A DNA stretch of 64,000 nt from Paraphoma chrysanthemicola (GCA_020744225.1 JAGMWG010000004.1:620001-684000), one strand, 5' to 3'; positions 10,309-19,427 are shown, numbered from the stretch's first letter. Made by a program: numbers and translations. The notes: generated by a model not told the origin, from the letters alone.

Positions 10309-11560
10309 ATGAGCTCTCCAGAAATCAAATCAGAGCCACTCGAAGCCTCTGACTTCCCTGAGGGTCCTGAAGGCTTGCTCCCAGATCCTGAAGTCAGCAT
10401 CCCTAAGGGGTTTTCTGCTGATGAGTGGGAGAAGCTTACTGAGGTATTTATAACAGTTGTTTATAACAGCTTGTTCTAATTCTCGCAGGGCTATGCAAAT
10501 GAGGAAGAGGAGGTGAATACCATTCTTGGACAGAGGGGCCAGGCTGGGTCCAGGAAAGGACGACCTACCAACCTTGCTGTCACCTTCAAAGGCACCTTTA
10601 GCAACAGCACTCGCGCCGTTCAGCAGAGGCATCGTGCAGCTCTGCGCAGTATTGAGGAAAAGCATCTTGACAAAGCCCGCGCTGCTGATCGATCTGCAAA
10701 ACTAGCTCTCAGGAAAAAGCTAGAGAAAGATCCTGCCTACAAAGCATCTTCTAAGGCTGACAAAGATGTCCTGTTTGAGGAGGCCTTTGAGAAGTTGTCT
10801 GACAGGCGCTACCATAATAAGAAGAGTGGCAAGTTATCACAGTTAATAATCACAGACATTTACTTACTGGCTGCAGGTGACTGGATGGAGGACAGTCTAA
10901 CTCGAGCCCACAAGAAATGGTCCGATATCCAGCATGAGATCGATTTAAGGAAGCATGAGGCTTCCTTGTTGAATAAGCTTTCTGGTGACAAGACTAAGGT
11001 CAAGATTGGAGGAAGTAGAGTTGAGAAGGCCCTATTCAGTACTGGTGGCACTATCGAAAAGCTCATGCGCAAGGTCTACCACGAGGGCTTGCACAAGCTC
11101 AAGACTAATTCTTTTGGCGACAAGCAAGAGAAGGAAGATTGGGAAGACTTCAGAGATCGCCTGACGCCAGAGGAGATGGCTATGGTCGCTAGTGAGCAAT
11201 GGCAGTAAGTTTTATCACATTCTCTTATCACAGTAATATACTTACAGCAGTAGGGAGCGCGAACCTACACCCCTTGAAGAACTTCCTGAGTTCCAAGGTG
11301 ACACTGAGTTGGTGGGTTCCCTACCCTATTATATGGGCAACGAGAGCGACGAGTGTGAGGAAGAGGTGGACTATGATTCTGAGATGGATGCAATGCTAGA
11401 GGGTGATGATGAGTATGATACCTCACGAAGTTCTGATGAGGAGTCTGAGTGGAATGGTTTCCCAGATAGTGATGATGAGTGGAATGGATTCCCAGATAGT
11501 CCTCTTGCCAGTGAGGATGAGAAGGATGGCAAGGATGACGTTGACGAGATGCAGGAGTAG
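10309..11560 (+). CDS. hAT cargo protein of unknown family, acidic C-terminus
   Basis: Exons are 10309-10443, 10489-10828, 10877-11204 and 11248-11560 (1116 nt, 371 aa). The second intron uses a GC donor (GCAAGT...CTGCAG); a GT donor four bases later would give an immediate stop. The third ends in a tandem CAGCAG acceptor, and both choices keep the frame. I do not recognise a domain. Residues 1-45 are acidic with an IKSEP sequence. The middle is rich in Lys/Arg/Glu and probably helical or coiled coil (around LALRKKLEK and the following segment). The last 80 residues or so are strongly acidic, with a doubled EWNGFPDS motif. It is transcribed away from the H3-like gene across a shared promoter. 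Acidic tails are common in histone chaperones, so a chaperone or loading role for the H3 variant is possible, but this is inference from context and charge only. Confidence 0.85.
10448..10469 (+). promoter_or_regulatory. Paired TTATCACA-type site 5 (371-aa gene intron 1)
   Basis: Two identical TTATAACAG half-sites start at 10448 and 10461, 13 bp apart, in the 45-nt intron 10444-10488. The C-to-A variant is the same in both halves, which suggests the halves change together. Confidence 0.7.
10834..10855 (+). promoter_or_regulatory. Paired TTATCACA site 6 (371-aa gene intron 2)
   Basis: TTATCACAG starts at 10834 and TAATCACAG at 10847, 13 bp apart, within the GC-AG intron 10829-10876. The first half-site overlaps the end of the GCAAGT donor. 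Confidence 0.72.
11212..11233 (+). promoter_or_regulatory. Paired TTATCACA site 7 (371-aa gene intron 3)
   Basis: TTATCACAT starts at 11212 and TTATCACAG at 11225, 13 bp apart, inside the intron that starts with GTAAGT at 11205. Confidence 0.75.
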
Positions 11561-11648
11561 ATTAGGTTCTTTGGGCGTAGCGCTTATCATAATGACGCCG
11601 CGCCGGAGTCTTCGGAAATTTGCTAGCAAAGCAACAAGGTCACCTAGT

Positions 11649-11670
11649 TAATCACAGCCAATAATAACAG
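11649..11670 (+). promoter_or_regulatory. Degenerate paired site 8 (between cargo gene and transposase)
   Basis: TAATCACAG starts at 11649 and TAATAACAG at 11662. The 13-bp phase is kept although both half-sites are diverged. They lie about 90 bp after the stop of the 371-aa gene. Confidence 0.6.
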
Positions 11671-11833
11671 TCCTACAATCTAGAAGATGTCTTGTGATGC
11701 TATGCAAAACTATAATTGTCGCACTAGAGTAAGGGAGGATCTTAGAGTTTGCGGTTGTCGTCAAGAAGAAAAAATGCCGCACTTCTTGCACTCTGCAGTT
11801 GAAGAACAACACCGTAGCTGCAAGATTATACTA

Positions 11834-11855
11834 TTATCACAGTCTTTTATCACAT
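11834..11855 (+). promoter_or_regulatory. Paired TTATCACA site 9 (upstream of the transposase ATG)
   Basis: TTATCACAG starts at 11834 and TTATCACAT at 11847, 13 bp apart, ending 20 bp before the transposase start codon at 11876. Site 4 has a similar position relative to its gene. Confidence 0.75.
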
Positions 11856-11875
11856 TGTTTTCTTGCACTGTAACA

Positions 11876-14501
11876 ATGAACATCACACCTACTCTACCAG
11901 AAGCACTCAAAAAATTTCAAATAACTGCAGACCAGGTCAAGACCGGAGGAAGCAGAGCAAGAGTTGTAATAGTAAAATTCCCATCTAGCAACGAGGCAAT
12001 AGACGATGACGATGACAATACCCGTCAAGCATGGCTTACATGGTGGACATCGACTGCTTGGGCAAATAATACTGCGACGCAAAATCCGAACTGGAATTCC
12101 AGCGTTCGCACAGGCCAAATATGGAACCAGTTCGGAGAAGCTGCACATATTGCAGATGGCCATCCTCATGTCTACTGTATGAATTGCGGAACAGTACTTC
12201 AACACCCAGCTGTCAAAAAGATGGGCACAAAGCATCTCCTCAATCACGTTCAGTCGCAGGCTTGTAGGCATACTATCACTCCTGTGCACAGCCTGCAATA
12301 CGCCTCAGCTTTATTTTTGCCTCCACGACCAGCAAGAAATCAATCTTACAATATACCAGCATTCTCAACTGCAGCACTTGAGGAAGAACTTGTACGCGTT
12401 GTTGTTGATGGCAACCTGTCATTTCGAACAATTGACCGACCTTCCTTCCAACGATTTATACGCTTCCTGCAACCTGCAGCCGTGATAAACAGCCGTTATA
12501 AATTTAAGCAACTGTTTGACGCAAAGTACAACGCAGCGAGAGCTTCTCTGCTTAACGATCTTCCTAAAAACAATAAGATCTCAATTGCACTCGACGCATG
12601 GACTTCAAGTAACCACTTAAGCTTTCTAGCAATCAAGGGTTACTACATCGATAAGAGCTGGAGGCTCCAGGATAAATTATTGGACTTTATTCCAATGCGC
12701 GGCAGCCATACTGGCGAGGCTATGGCCAAAGAGGTACTCCAAGTTCTGACAGATGCAGATATCAAGCATCAGCTTCTTGCAGTTACCTGCGATAACGCTG
12801 GTAACAACAGCACTCTTACTAGAAGCTTGCAACATCTTCTAGAAGAGCAAGACTGCAATTGGTCTGCACGGGAGAACACTATTCCGTGCCTAGCTCATAT
12901 TATCAATCTCGTTGTCCAAGACATTATCGCACATCTCAAGTTGGCAGCGTCAGATGCAATGGAGAACGGACAGAATCTGGATCAACGCCACATAGCGGAG
13001 ATCCAGACACAAATGTCAGTTCCAAACTCTCTTCGCAAGGTACGCCTGGTTTATCACATATAATTATCACAGCCTGACGCAAAGTGAGCTCCGAGCAATC
13101 TGCATGGGAATTGACCGATCACCGCAACGATTCGAGCGATTCATTGCACTACAGCACGACTTACCACAAAGGGCGCGTCTATGTCTGATACGCGATGTAA
13201 AAACTCGATGGAACTCAACATATGACATGTGCGCACGAGCGATACAGCTCCAGAAATATATCGATGAGTGGTTAAAACAAGAGGTTGCATCTAATACAAA
13301 CAGCAGTAATAGCCTCACTGAAAATATAAGCGCAACTGGAATTGATGCCCACGACCTAAAGAAACTTCGTCTTTCAAGTACTGAATGGCATCATCTTGAG
13401 CTTGTTACCGCTATGCTCAAAAATTTTAAGGACGCAACAAATTCACTTAGTCAAACGCAGCGGCCACAGGTCCAGTACATCTGGCTTATGTACAATCGAC
13501 TGTTTGATTTTCTAGATCAGATGAACGAGGAGCTAGGCGAGGAGCCTGGTAACACTGAGAATGTTGATTGGCCACGCATCGTTAGGGATGCTGCAGAAAG
13601 AGGTCGGGAAAAGCTAAGCAAGTATTATTCGCGGACCGAAGAAGAGCGCGGTTATTTGTTTAATTGCGCAACTATCCTTGACCCAACACAGAAGCTGACA
13701 GCCTACGAGGTACTGTTATCACAGCCTTTTATCACATTCATGCTCTAATGACTGCAGTAGGACGATACGTGGGATCCACAGGATAAGCACGAATACCGAC
13801 AGCAATTCTTCGACTATCTAGAGCGCTACGACCGGCGAGACAACAGAATACCAACTCCCAATATACCTCGTCCGCGAGTACAGAGCGATGAGTGGTTTCG
13901 CAAGACTCCTACACTGCGGCGATCACAATCTGGTGGTCTTACTCAATCATCTCCACAACAACCTTCTACACCTAGCCAGGAGTCAAGTACGCAGGAGTCT
14001 GGAATCAACAAGCAGACTACATGCGATGAAGGTGAATTGTATCTTAGCACCGCTTGCGTCATACGAGGAGACACTTTCAGCCTTCTAGATTGGTGGAAGT
14101 TACAAGAAAGTATTTATCCTCAACTTGCTCAGGTCGCAAAGGATATTTTAGCAATACCAATTGCTGAAGTTGGAGTTGAGCGCGTATTTAATATAAGTAA
14201 AGATGTTATTGGAGATCGAAGGCACCGTCTTAAGGCTAGGACAGTACAACAACTAATGGTTCTTAAAGACGCTATAAGTCACGAGGATGACGATATCAGT
14301 AGCGCAAGTTACTCAGATGAAGATGAGGACGGAGCACCGTATGATGAGGTTACTGAAATGGTTGAACCATCAGTTATAGTTCCAACTGAAACAACCAGCG
14401 TAGAGACTAGTGAGGAGGATGTTGTAGAGGTCAGCAATACTGAGGAGGAGTTGCTACGCCCACCACGGAAGCGTCAGCGCCCAGCGCGCTATCGCGAATA
14501 G
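11876..14501 (+). CDS. hAT-family transposase with BED zinc finger
   Basis: Exons are 11876-13039, 13089-13709 and 13761-14501 (2526 nt, 841 aa). Introns are 49 and 51 nt. The second ends CAGTAG, and only the downstream AG avoids an immediate stop. An N-terminal BED-type finger shows C101-x2-C104, H120/H124 and C130. The RNase H-like catalytic core has the first Asp in IALDAWTS (D240), the second in TCDNAGNN (D306), the CLAH pair just after, and the RW motif KTRWNST (R428/W429). The C-terminal hAT dimerisation region holds the third acidic residue in EVGVERVF (E735), followed by the DRRHRL segment. A long acidic tail ends in a basic patch (RPPRKRQRPARYRE), perhaps a nuclear localisation signal. 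The enzyme should bind the element's ends and cut and paste it, making 8-bp duplications. No inactivating mutation is visible. Confidence 0.94.
13051..13072 (+). promoter_or_regulatory. Paired TTATCACA site 10 (transposase intron 1)
   Basis: TTATCACAT starts at 13051 and TTATCACAG at 13064, 13 bp apart, in the intron 13040-13088. The branch site CTGAC follows immediately. Confidence 0.75.
13716..13737 (+). promoter_or_regulatory. Paired TTATCACA site 11 (transposase intron 2)
   Basis: TTATCACAG starts at 13716 and TTATCACAT at 13729, 13 bp apart, within the intron 13710-13760. Confidence 0.75.
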
Positions 14502-14504
14502 GTA

Positions 14505-14526
14505 GTGTGATAATAAACTGTGATAA
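14505..14526 (-). promoter_or_regulatory. Paired TTATCACA site 12 (right end)
   Basis: GTGTGATAA starts at 14505 and CTGTGATAA at 14518, 13 bp apart, beginning 4 bp after the transposase stop. The orientation is inverted relative to site 1, so the two outermost pairs face each other across the element, as end-recognition sites would. Confidence 0.75.
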
Positions 14527-14623
14527 ACACTCAATAAGCGCGACCTTTCTCTTTGCACCAGTGTAGCAGAATCTTGCCAAGTGTTGTAAAAATAAAGAAC
14601 AGGCTGTAATTTTTTTTTAGCAC

Positions 14624-14805
14624 AACCCATGTGGGTACCCCGAACCCAACCACGACCCATGGTCCGTGCGACCCAACCCAACCTCTACCCACGCTAGTAG
14701 CAACCCCAACCCAACCTCTACCCACGCTAGTAGTAACCCAACCCAACCCCTACCCACGGCCCGTGCGACCACGACCCAACCCATACCCACGAGTGGGTAC
14801 CCCGA
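14624..14805. repeat. Right subterminal repeat region
   Basis: Several inverted copies of the left-end modules occur: CAACCTCTACCCACGCTAGTAG twice in succession (about 14679-14700 and 14714-14735, with single-base variation in the flanking bases), CCCATGGTCCGTGCGACC (14656-14673) and a second CCGTGCGACC near 14760. The string GTGGGTACCCCGAACCCA appears twice (about 14630 and 14793). Small palindromes such as TACCCAC/GTGGGTA (14784-14799) are present. These are probable transposase contact sites. Confidence 0.78.
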
Positions 14806-14822
14806 ACCCATTTACCAGCCTA
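14806..14822 (-). repeat. Right terminal inverted repeat
   Basis: The reverse complement reads TAGGCTGGTAAATGGGT and matches the left end with one mismatch in 17. It abuts the second copy of the 8-bp target duplication. Confidence 0.93.
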
Positions 14823-14830
14823 CTACTAAT
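14823..14830. repeat. Right target-site duplication of the hAT element
   Basis: CTACTAAT is identical to 8632-8639. With the inverted repeats it fixes the element's boundaries to the base. Confidence 0.93.
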
Positions 14831-15850
14831 ATCTAATCTTAGTATAATAAGAAGACTAAGTAAAGTTATATAACTAGTCTTATAAGTCTTATAAGTCTTA
14901 GCTAGTTATATTAAATAAGTTTATAAGACTATATAAGATTTCTAATATACTTAAGACTTAACTAGTATATAGATAACTATAGTAAGAGTCTATCTCTTAT
15001 TATATTTAACTTAATATTCTAAGATAGATAATTTACTCTAGACTACTTAAGTCTACTCTTCTACTCTATACTTATTCTCTTTAAATAAACTTTAGAGCTC
15101 TCTTATATATTAACTAGCTTACTCTAGATTCTATAAGTCTCTATCTTAATAGTATACTTCTTAATCTTATTAGCTTAAGCTTTTCTTAGATTACTTAGTT
15201 TAAGTAAGACTAAGTACTTAGTATATAGATAACTATAATAAGAGTTTATCTTTTATTATATTTAACTTAATATTTTAAAATAGATAATCTACTCTAGACT
15301 ACTAAAGCTTACTATTTTACTTTATACTTATTCTCTTTAAATAAATACTAGAGCTCTCTTATATATTAACTAGCTTACTCTAGTCTTTATAAGCTACTAT
15401 CTTAATATTATTTATAGACTTTTTATAATATATTTAGTATCTTATTAACTATATCTACTACTTTATATAGTTAGAGTATAAATTCTTATAAATTAAAGTT
15501 AAGAATATATTAAATAATTATTTACTCTTTAGTTATAGTAAGCTTCTAAGAATTTAGATATATTTTAAAGTAAAATAGTACTTCTTTAGTATACTTTTTA
15601 GAGTCTAGCGTTTAATATTATAAATAGTAGTAGTAGCTTAGTAGCTTTAAAATTAGCTTAACTAATAAGTAATAAGAGTAAGCTAAAGTCTATCTTTATA
15701 TCTAAGTAATAAAGCGTTAGAAGTTAAGATATTATATATAGAGATAAGTAGTAGAAGTCTTAGTATATTTTAGTAAGTTTACTAGTGTAGTAGGTTCGCT
15801 AGTAGAATACGTTATTATAAAGGTTTTCTTAATCTTACCTTTATAAAGTA
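14831..15850. other. AT-rich RIP-like DNA right of the hAT element
   Basis: Continuation of the mutated block into which the hAT element inserted. It is AT-rich with few CA/TG steps and has no coding frame. Base composition changes to normal at about 15,850 (between TCTTTGTTTTATTG and GCGATCG). A long direct repeat inside it is listed separately. Confidence 0.7.
14965..15416. repeat. Direct repeat of about 195 bp with 256-bp period
   Basis: The segment beginning GTATATAGATAACTATA at 14965 recurs at 15221. Both copies run through TTTAACTTAATATT, AGATAAT and TACTCTAGACTACT, then ACTTATTCTCTTTAAATAAA, and end near a CTAGCTTACTCTAG string. They differ at scattered bases. This is either an internal duplication of a dead element or two copies of a small repeat, mutated independently. 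Confidence 0.75.
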
Positions 15851-16441
15851 TTAGAGTGTATTCTTTGTTTTATTGTTCGCGATCGTTAGGTAGTAGGCTA
15901 CGTTAATGTGTATTTCTGTCGATATTACGAGACGCCGTTCACTCGGTCCGATCCCGTGCTCGGCTAATGCCCACGTGTTAAAGCGTGCGTTCACGGCTAA
16001 CGCGAACAAGCAGGTGACGACAAGAGACTCCTCAAGAGCCGGCAGCACAACCAAGATGGGCAGTGCTTCAGAATACTCCGATGCGCCGAGGCGTAGATCA
16101 ATATGGGGTCGAACCGCCTTTTGGCACTTCTAGGCCAACGTGAGCAATGCCGGGGTAGCGATTGGACATGCCGAGAACGACTACTTGAACTTCACGCCCG
16201 AGCTCGGAAATACATCACAACATGGCAGGTGCACATGTAAAACGCAGTAGCATTGTCGGAGCAAGCCTTGATCCTGCTCTAGGGCTGTACGATACTAAAA
16301 GCATCAACATGTATAAATGCCTGTGGCATGTCTGCTTAAGAAGATGTAGTAATCCTCTAGCCAGCAGCTCGAAGGCCTTGCTCAGATAGTCAACACACAC
16401 AGAAACTCGCGAGGTAGATAATCACAAACACGAAGCAAATC
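15851..16441. other. Upstream region of the cutinase gene
   Basis: Normal-composition DNA between the edge of the AT-rich block and the cutinase start. Short frames exist on both strands but lack a recognisable product or consistent splicing. The last few hundred bases presumably hold the cutinase promoter; TGTATAAATGCC near 16310 is a possible TATA element about 130 bp upstream of the ATG. Confidence 0.45.
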
Positions 16442-17300
16442 ATGTATTCCTTGCTTCCCATAGTCTTGTTTGCGACCACGGCACTTTCCATGCCGGCGTC
16501 CGCACCAGTCCAACCATCCAGCTTCCCAATTACGGATGTCGTCGACAGTGGACTAAGCATCGACGAATATGCTGCTCAGCTTGACGAAAATAGTCTTACT
16601 GGCCTGGGTCTTCATAAAAGACAGTATAGCGGTAGTATGTAACATAAAGAAGACAAAAACCGAGGAGACAACATGCTGACTTCTTTCGCTATTCTACAGG
16701 CACATATAACCAGTTGACTGACGGCACGCCGTGCCGCGATATCACCCTCATCTACGCTCGTGGTACCACTCAAGATGGGAACGTTGGTGCTCCGGATACC
16801 GAAGGCCCTACTTTCTTCAACGCCCTCGCAAGTAGACTTGGAGGTACGAGTCGGCTGGCAATTCAAGGTGTGACATACCCGGCAACCGTCGGAGGTTTCT
16901 TGGCTGGTGGAGATTCCGCCGGAAGCACAACAACGTTCAACTTAATCAACCAGGCTGCCTCGCGCTGTCCATCAACAAAGATAGTTCTCTCCGGATACAG
17001 CCAAGGTGCGCAGCTCATCCACACCGCCTCTCAAAGACTTTCTTCAGCGACTGCGGCTAGGGTCAACGCAGGTAAGTTTCCACATCAAATATAGCGGAAC
17101 TTTCCTGAACCAGCATAGTGGTCGTTTTTGGGGATCCGGATAGGGACGAGACTTTCGGTCCCATTGCCGCGTCAAAGATCCTCATAATTTGCCATGCTGG
17201 TGACAACATTTGTGACAATGGAATCATCATTACCCCGGAGCACCGAAACTATGAGATAGACGCTCCAGCGGCAGCGGCTTTTGTAGCCGCAAGAGTCTGA
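16442..17300 (+). CDS. Secreted cutinase (serine esterase)
   Basis: Exons are 16442-16634, 16700-17071 and 17119-17300 (747 nt, 248 aa). Cutinase hydrolyses cutin ester bonds outside the cell. The protein starts with a clear signal peptide (MYSLLPIVLFATTALSMPASA). A propeptide follows, with a KR site (LHKRQ) that could be cut by a Kex2-type protease. The alpha/beta hydrolase core shows the nucleophile elbow GYSQG and CHAGDNICDNG, which holds the catalytic Asp and a disulfide Cys. HRNYEID then follows, with His where cutinases carry theirs. Length is slightly above the usual 200-230 because of the propeptide. The gene is the first one outside the AT-rich block, about 600 bp from its edge. Confidence 0.93.
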
Positions 17301-17935
17301 GTTTTAGCCACGGGTGTCGTCAAAGGTCTTGTGCTGGTATTATCTTGGTCGGACGGCTGCCCAAATCTGGCGATGCAGACCCAACACCGCCAGACGACTT
17401 ACAGTTGCAAAGACGTTAGCTGCCCAAGAAGCTTTTATCTGCATTCTAATTCTACTCCGCATAGACTTGCCAGTGCCTTTCCTTTTGTCGTTTCCAAATT
17501 CCATTCGTCATCTTTTGACTATCACTGGGTATCAAAGCCGTGATTAACCAACTCTGACAGGGTGCTGGAATGGAATGCGAAAACCCTGACATAGGATTCC
17601 GACCGCTATTAGCATACTTTGCTAGTGCTCTATAGCACAGACGAAGTATTGTTCAAGTAAGCAGCAAATAACAGTCGACTATTTTGCGGTTTTTGCAAAT
17701 TGAGTGAGTCGCGTAGCGTCCATGTCGTGCTTGCCCCACAGCTATTCGTTCGCGGCCCCTGCTCCCAACCGATACAAGAAAAAAATGTTTGAGTTCGCCA
17801 CGGAGGGCTCCACCGAGGATCAGCCATGTGCTATACAAGATCACGTCGACGATTGCTTGATAGTCACTATGCTCAGTCAATCTTCATCTTCAGCCATCGA
17901 TCCAAGCGTGATATCGAAAGACGACCCGCACCACC
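17301..17935. other. Intergenic region, cutinase to transporter
   Basis: 635 bp between two genes on the same strand. I see no additional gene. It should contain the cutinase terminator and the promoter of the transporter gene. Confidence 0.5.
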
Positions 17936-19427
17936 ATGCCCATGGTTTCATCTGAAGCAAAAGACATGGTCACGGTTTCACACCAATCTTATTTCCGTTC
18001 GGTGCCATTCCAGATACTGGTAGCATGCGGTGTCTCTTTCACAGCGCCTGGCATGTGGGATGCTTTGGGCGGCTTAGGCGCAGGAGGAGCTGCTGAGCCG
18101 TACGCAGTTTCGGCAGCGAATGCGCTTGTTTACGGGTTGTTTGCTGTTGTCTGCGTTGCTGCCGGCGCGATCAACAACCGCATTGGTTTGAAATACGGGC
18201 TAGCGATTGGTGCAATAGGATATCCACTGTACGGGGCCGGACTTTATACGAACAATACCAGCGCAAACACCTGGTTCATGCTCTTCGGAAGTGCACTCTG
18301 CGGCAGTATGTATTGAAACCCCCAATCACGCATGAGACCACGCTAACTTGATTGACTGCTCTCAAGTATCGGCCGGATTCTTTTGGGCTGCCGAAGCGGC
18401 TATTATCATTGGGTATCCTTCGCCGGGGGATCGAGCTTTTTACCTTGCTGTCTGGCAAACCGCCAAAGCAGCTGGACCCATTGTCGGTGGTGCCATCAAC
18501 CTAGGTTTGAACTCCAACAGACAAACCGCTGGTTCGGTAGCATCTTCCACATACATTGTCTTCATTGTCATCATGTGCCTTGGCCTTCCCATTGCTTTGT
18601 GTCTTAGCCCGGCGGACAAGGTATGGCGAAAAGATGGTACCAGGATCGTTACGTCTAGGGCATCTGGCTGGGGAGCGGAGTTCAAGGCAGTGGGCAAGCT
18701 CTTCATCAGCCGAAGAATTCTGCTCTTGCTTCCCGCTTTCTTCATCAGCTATTTCTACAACGGATTTATGAGCACTTGGTTGACGACATACTTCACGGTT
18801 CGGTCCCGCGCATTTTCCAGCTTCTTCACGAATTTTGCTGGCATTTTCAGCTCGTTCATCATCGCATCATTACTCGACAATCAGAACATTTACATCAAAA
18901 CTCGTGGAAGAGTTGCCTTCATCTCGATTGTTACGGTTCTTGTGGGGACCTGGATTTGGGCCTCTATTTTACAAAAGCAATTTTACGACATGGCCCAACG
19001 GCCAGTTTTCGATTGGTTCAAAGGTGGTTTCGGGAAGAGTTACGCACTTGTATTCTTTTGGCAATTTGGTGGACAAGCTTTCCAGCAATTTCTATACTGG
19101 ATGGTAGGGCAGTACGCTACAGACTTGTCGAATTTGAGCCATCACACGGGTGTCTTGAGGGGCGTGGAGGCTCTGGGTCAGACCGTGGCCTGGGCGTAAG
19201 TTACTATGCTATCTCCCAGCTGCACAATACAAACACTAACGTGCGCAAATAGCATGCAATCCGAAGGTGGTGCAAATCACTTCGTGAGCATAGGCATCAA
19301 CTTTGGGTTCATGATCTTGTGCATTGCGCCGACTTGGGTCGTACTCGCAGAGCTGGAGCAAAGCCACGAGACACGTGTTGATGCGGAAGAGCGAGAGCCA
19401 CAGGCAAAATTGGATGATGAACCTTGA
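17936..19427 (+). CDS. UNC93-like major facilitator membrane protein
   Basis: Exons are 17936-18305, 18367-19195 and 19253-19427 (1374 nt, 457 aa). It starts at an ATG in a good fungal context (CACCATGCC); a second Met is two codons later. Many hydrophobic segments are visible, for example FQILVACGVSF, ALVYGLFAVVCVAAGAI, IVFIVIMCLGLPIALCL, ILLLLPAFFISYFYNGF, VAFISIVTVLVGTWIWASI and FVSIGINFGFMILCIAPTW (about 10-12 helices). The early GMWDALGGLGAGG motif is typical of the fungal DUF895/UNC93 group of MFS proteins. Substrate unknown. The C-terminus is a short acidic cytosolic tail. Confidence 0.88.

Larger units (their letters stand above)
8640..14822 (+). mobile_element. Complete hAT transposon carrying a histone H3 gene and a second cargo gene
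   Basis: This 6183-bp element has TAGACTGGTAAATGGGT at its left end and the inverted form of TAGGCTGGTAAATGGGT at its right end (one mismatch in 17). It is flanked by a perfect 8-bp duplication. Inside are an H3-like gene on the minus strand (9003-9882), a gene of unknown family on the plus strand (10309-11560) and a complete hAT transposase on the plus strand (11876-14501). All three read cleanly once short introns are removed. Base composition is ordinary and RIP damage is absent, in sharp contrast to both flanks. The element therefore arrived after the flanks were mutated, or it escapes RIP. It looks autonomous: ends, BED finger, catalytic residues and dimerisation domain are all present. 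Confidence 0.94.

Noticed and set aside
11687..11875. N-terminal extension of the transposase to 11687
   Set aside because: The open frame runs through paired site 9 and has no similarity to the BED region. The ATG at 11876 directly precedes the conserved part.
8887..14526. CRISPR-like or satellite interpretation of the paired sites
   Set aside because: Pairs are isolated, 22 bp long and hundreds of bases apart in a eukaryotic element. They do not form an array with spacers.
8887..14526. Simple GATA-factor sites as full explanation
   Set aside because: TGATAA is the reverse of TTATCA, so host GATA factors may bind. But variant half-sites (TTATAACA, TAATCACA) lose GATA while the 13-bp phase is kept, which suggests a different reader.
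15851..16133. Short frames on both strands before the cutinase gene
   Set aside because: No domain, no splice partners, and they overlap each other at the composition boundary.
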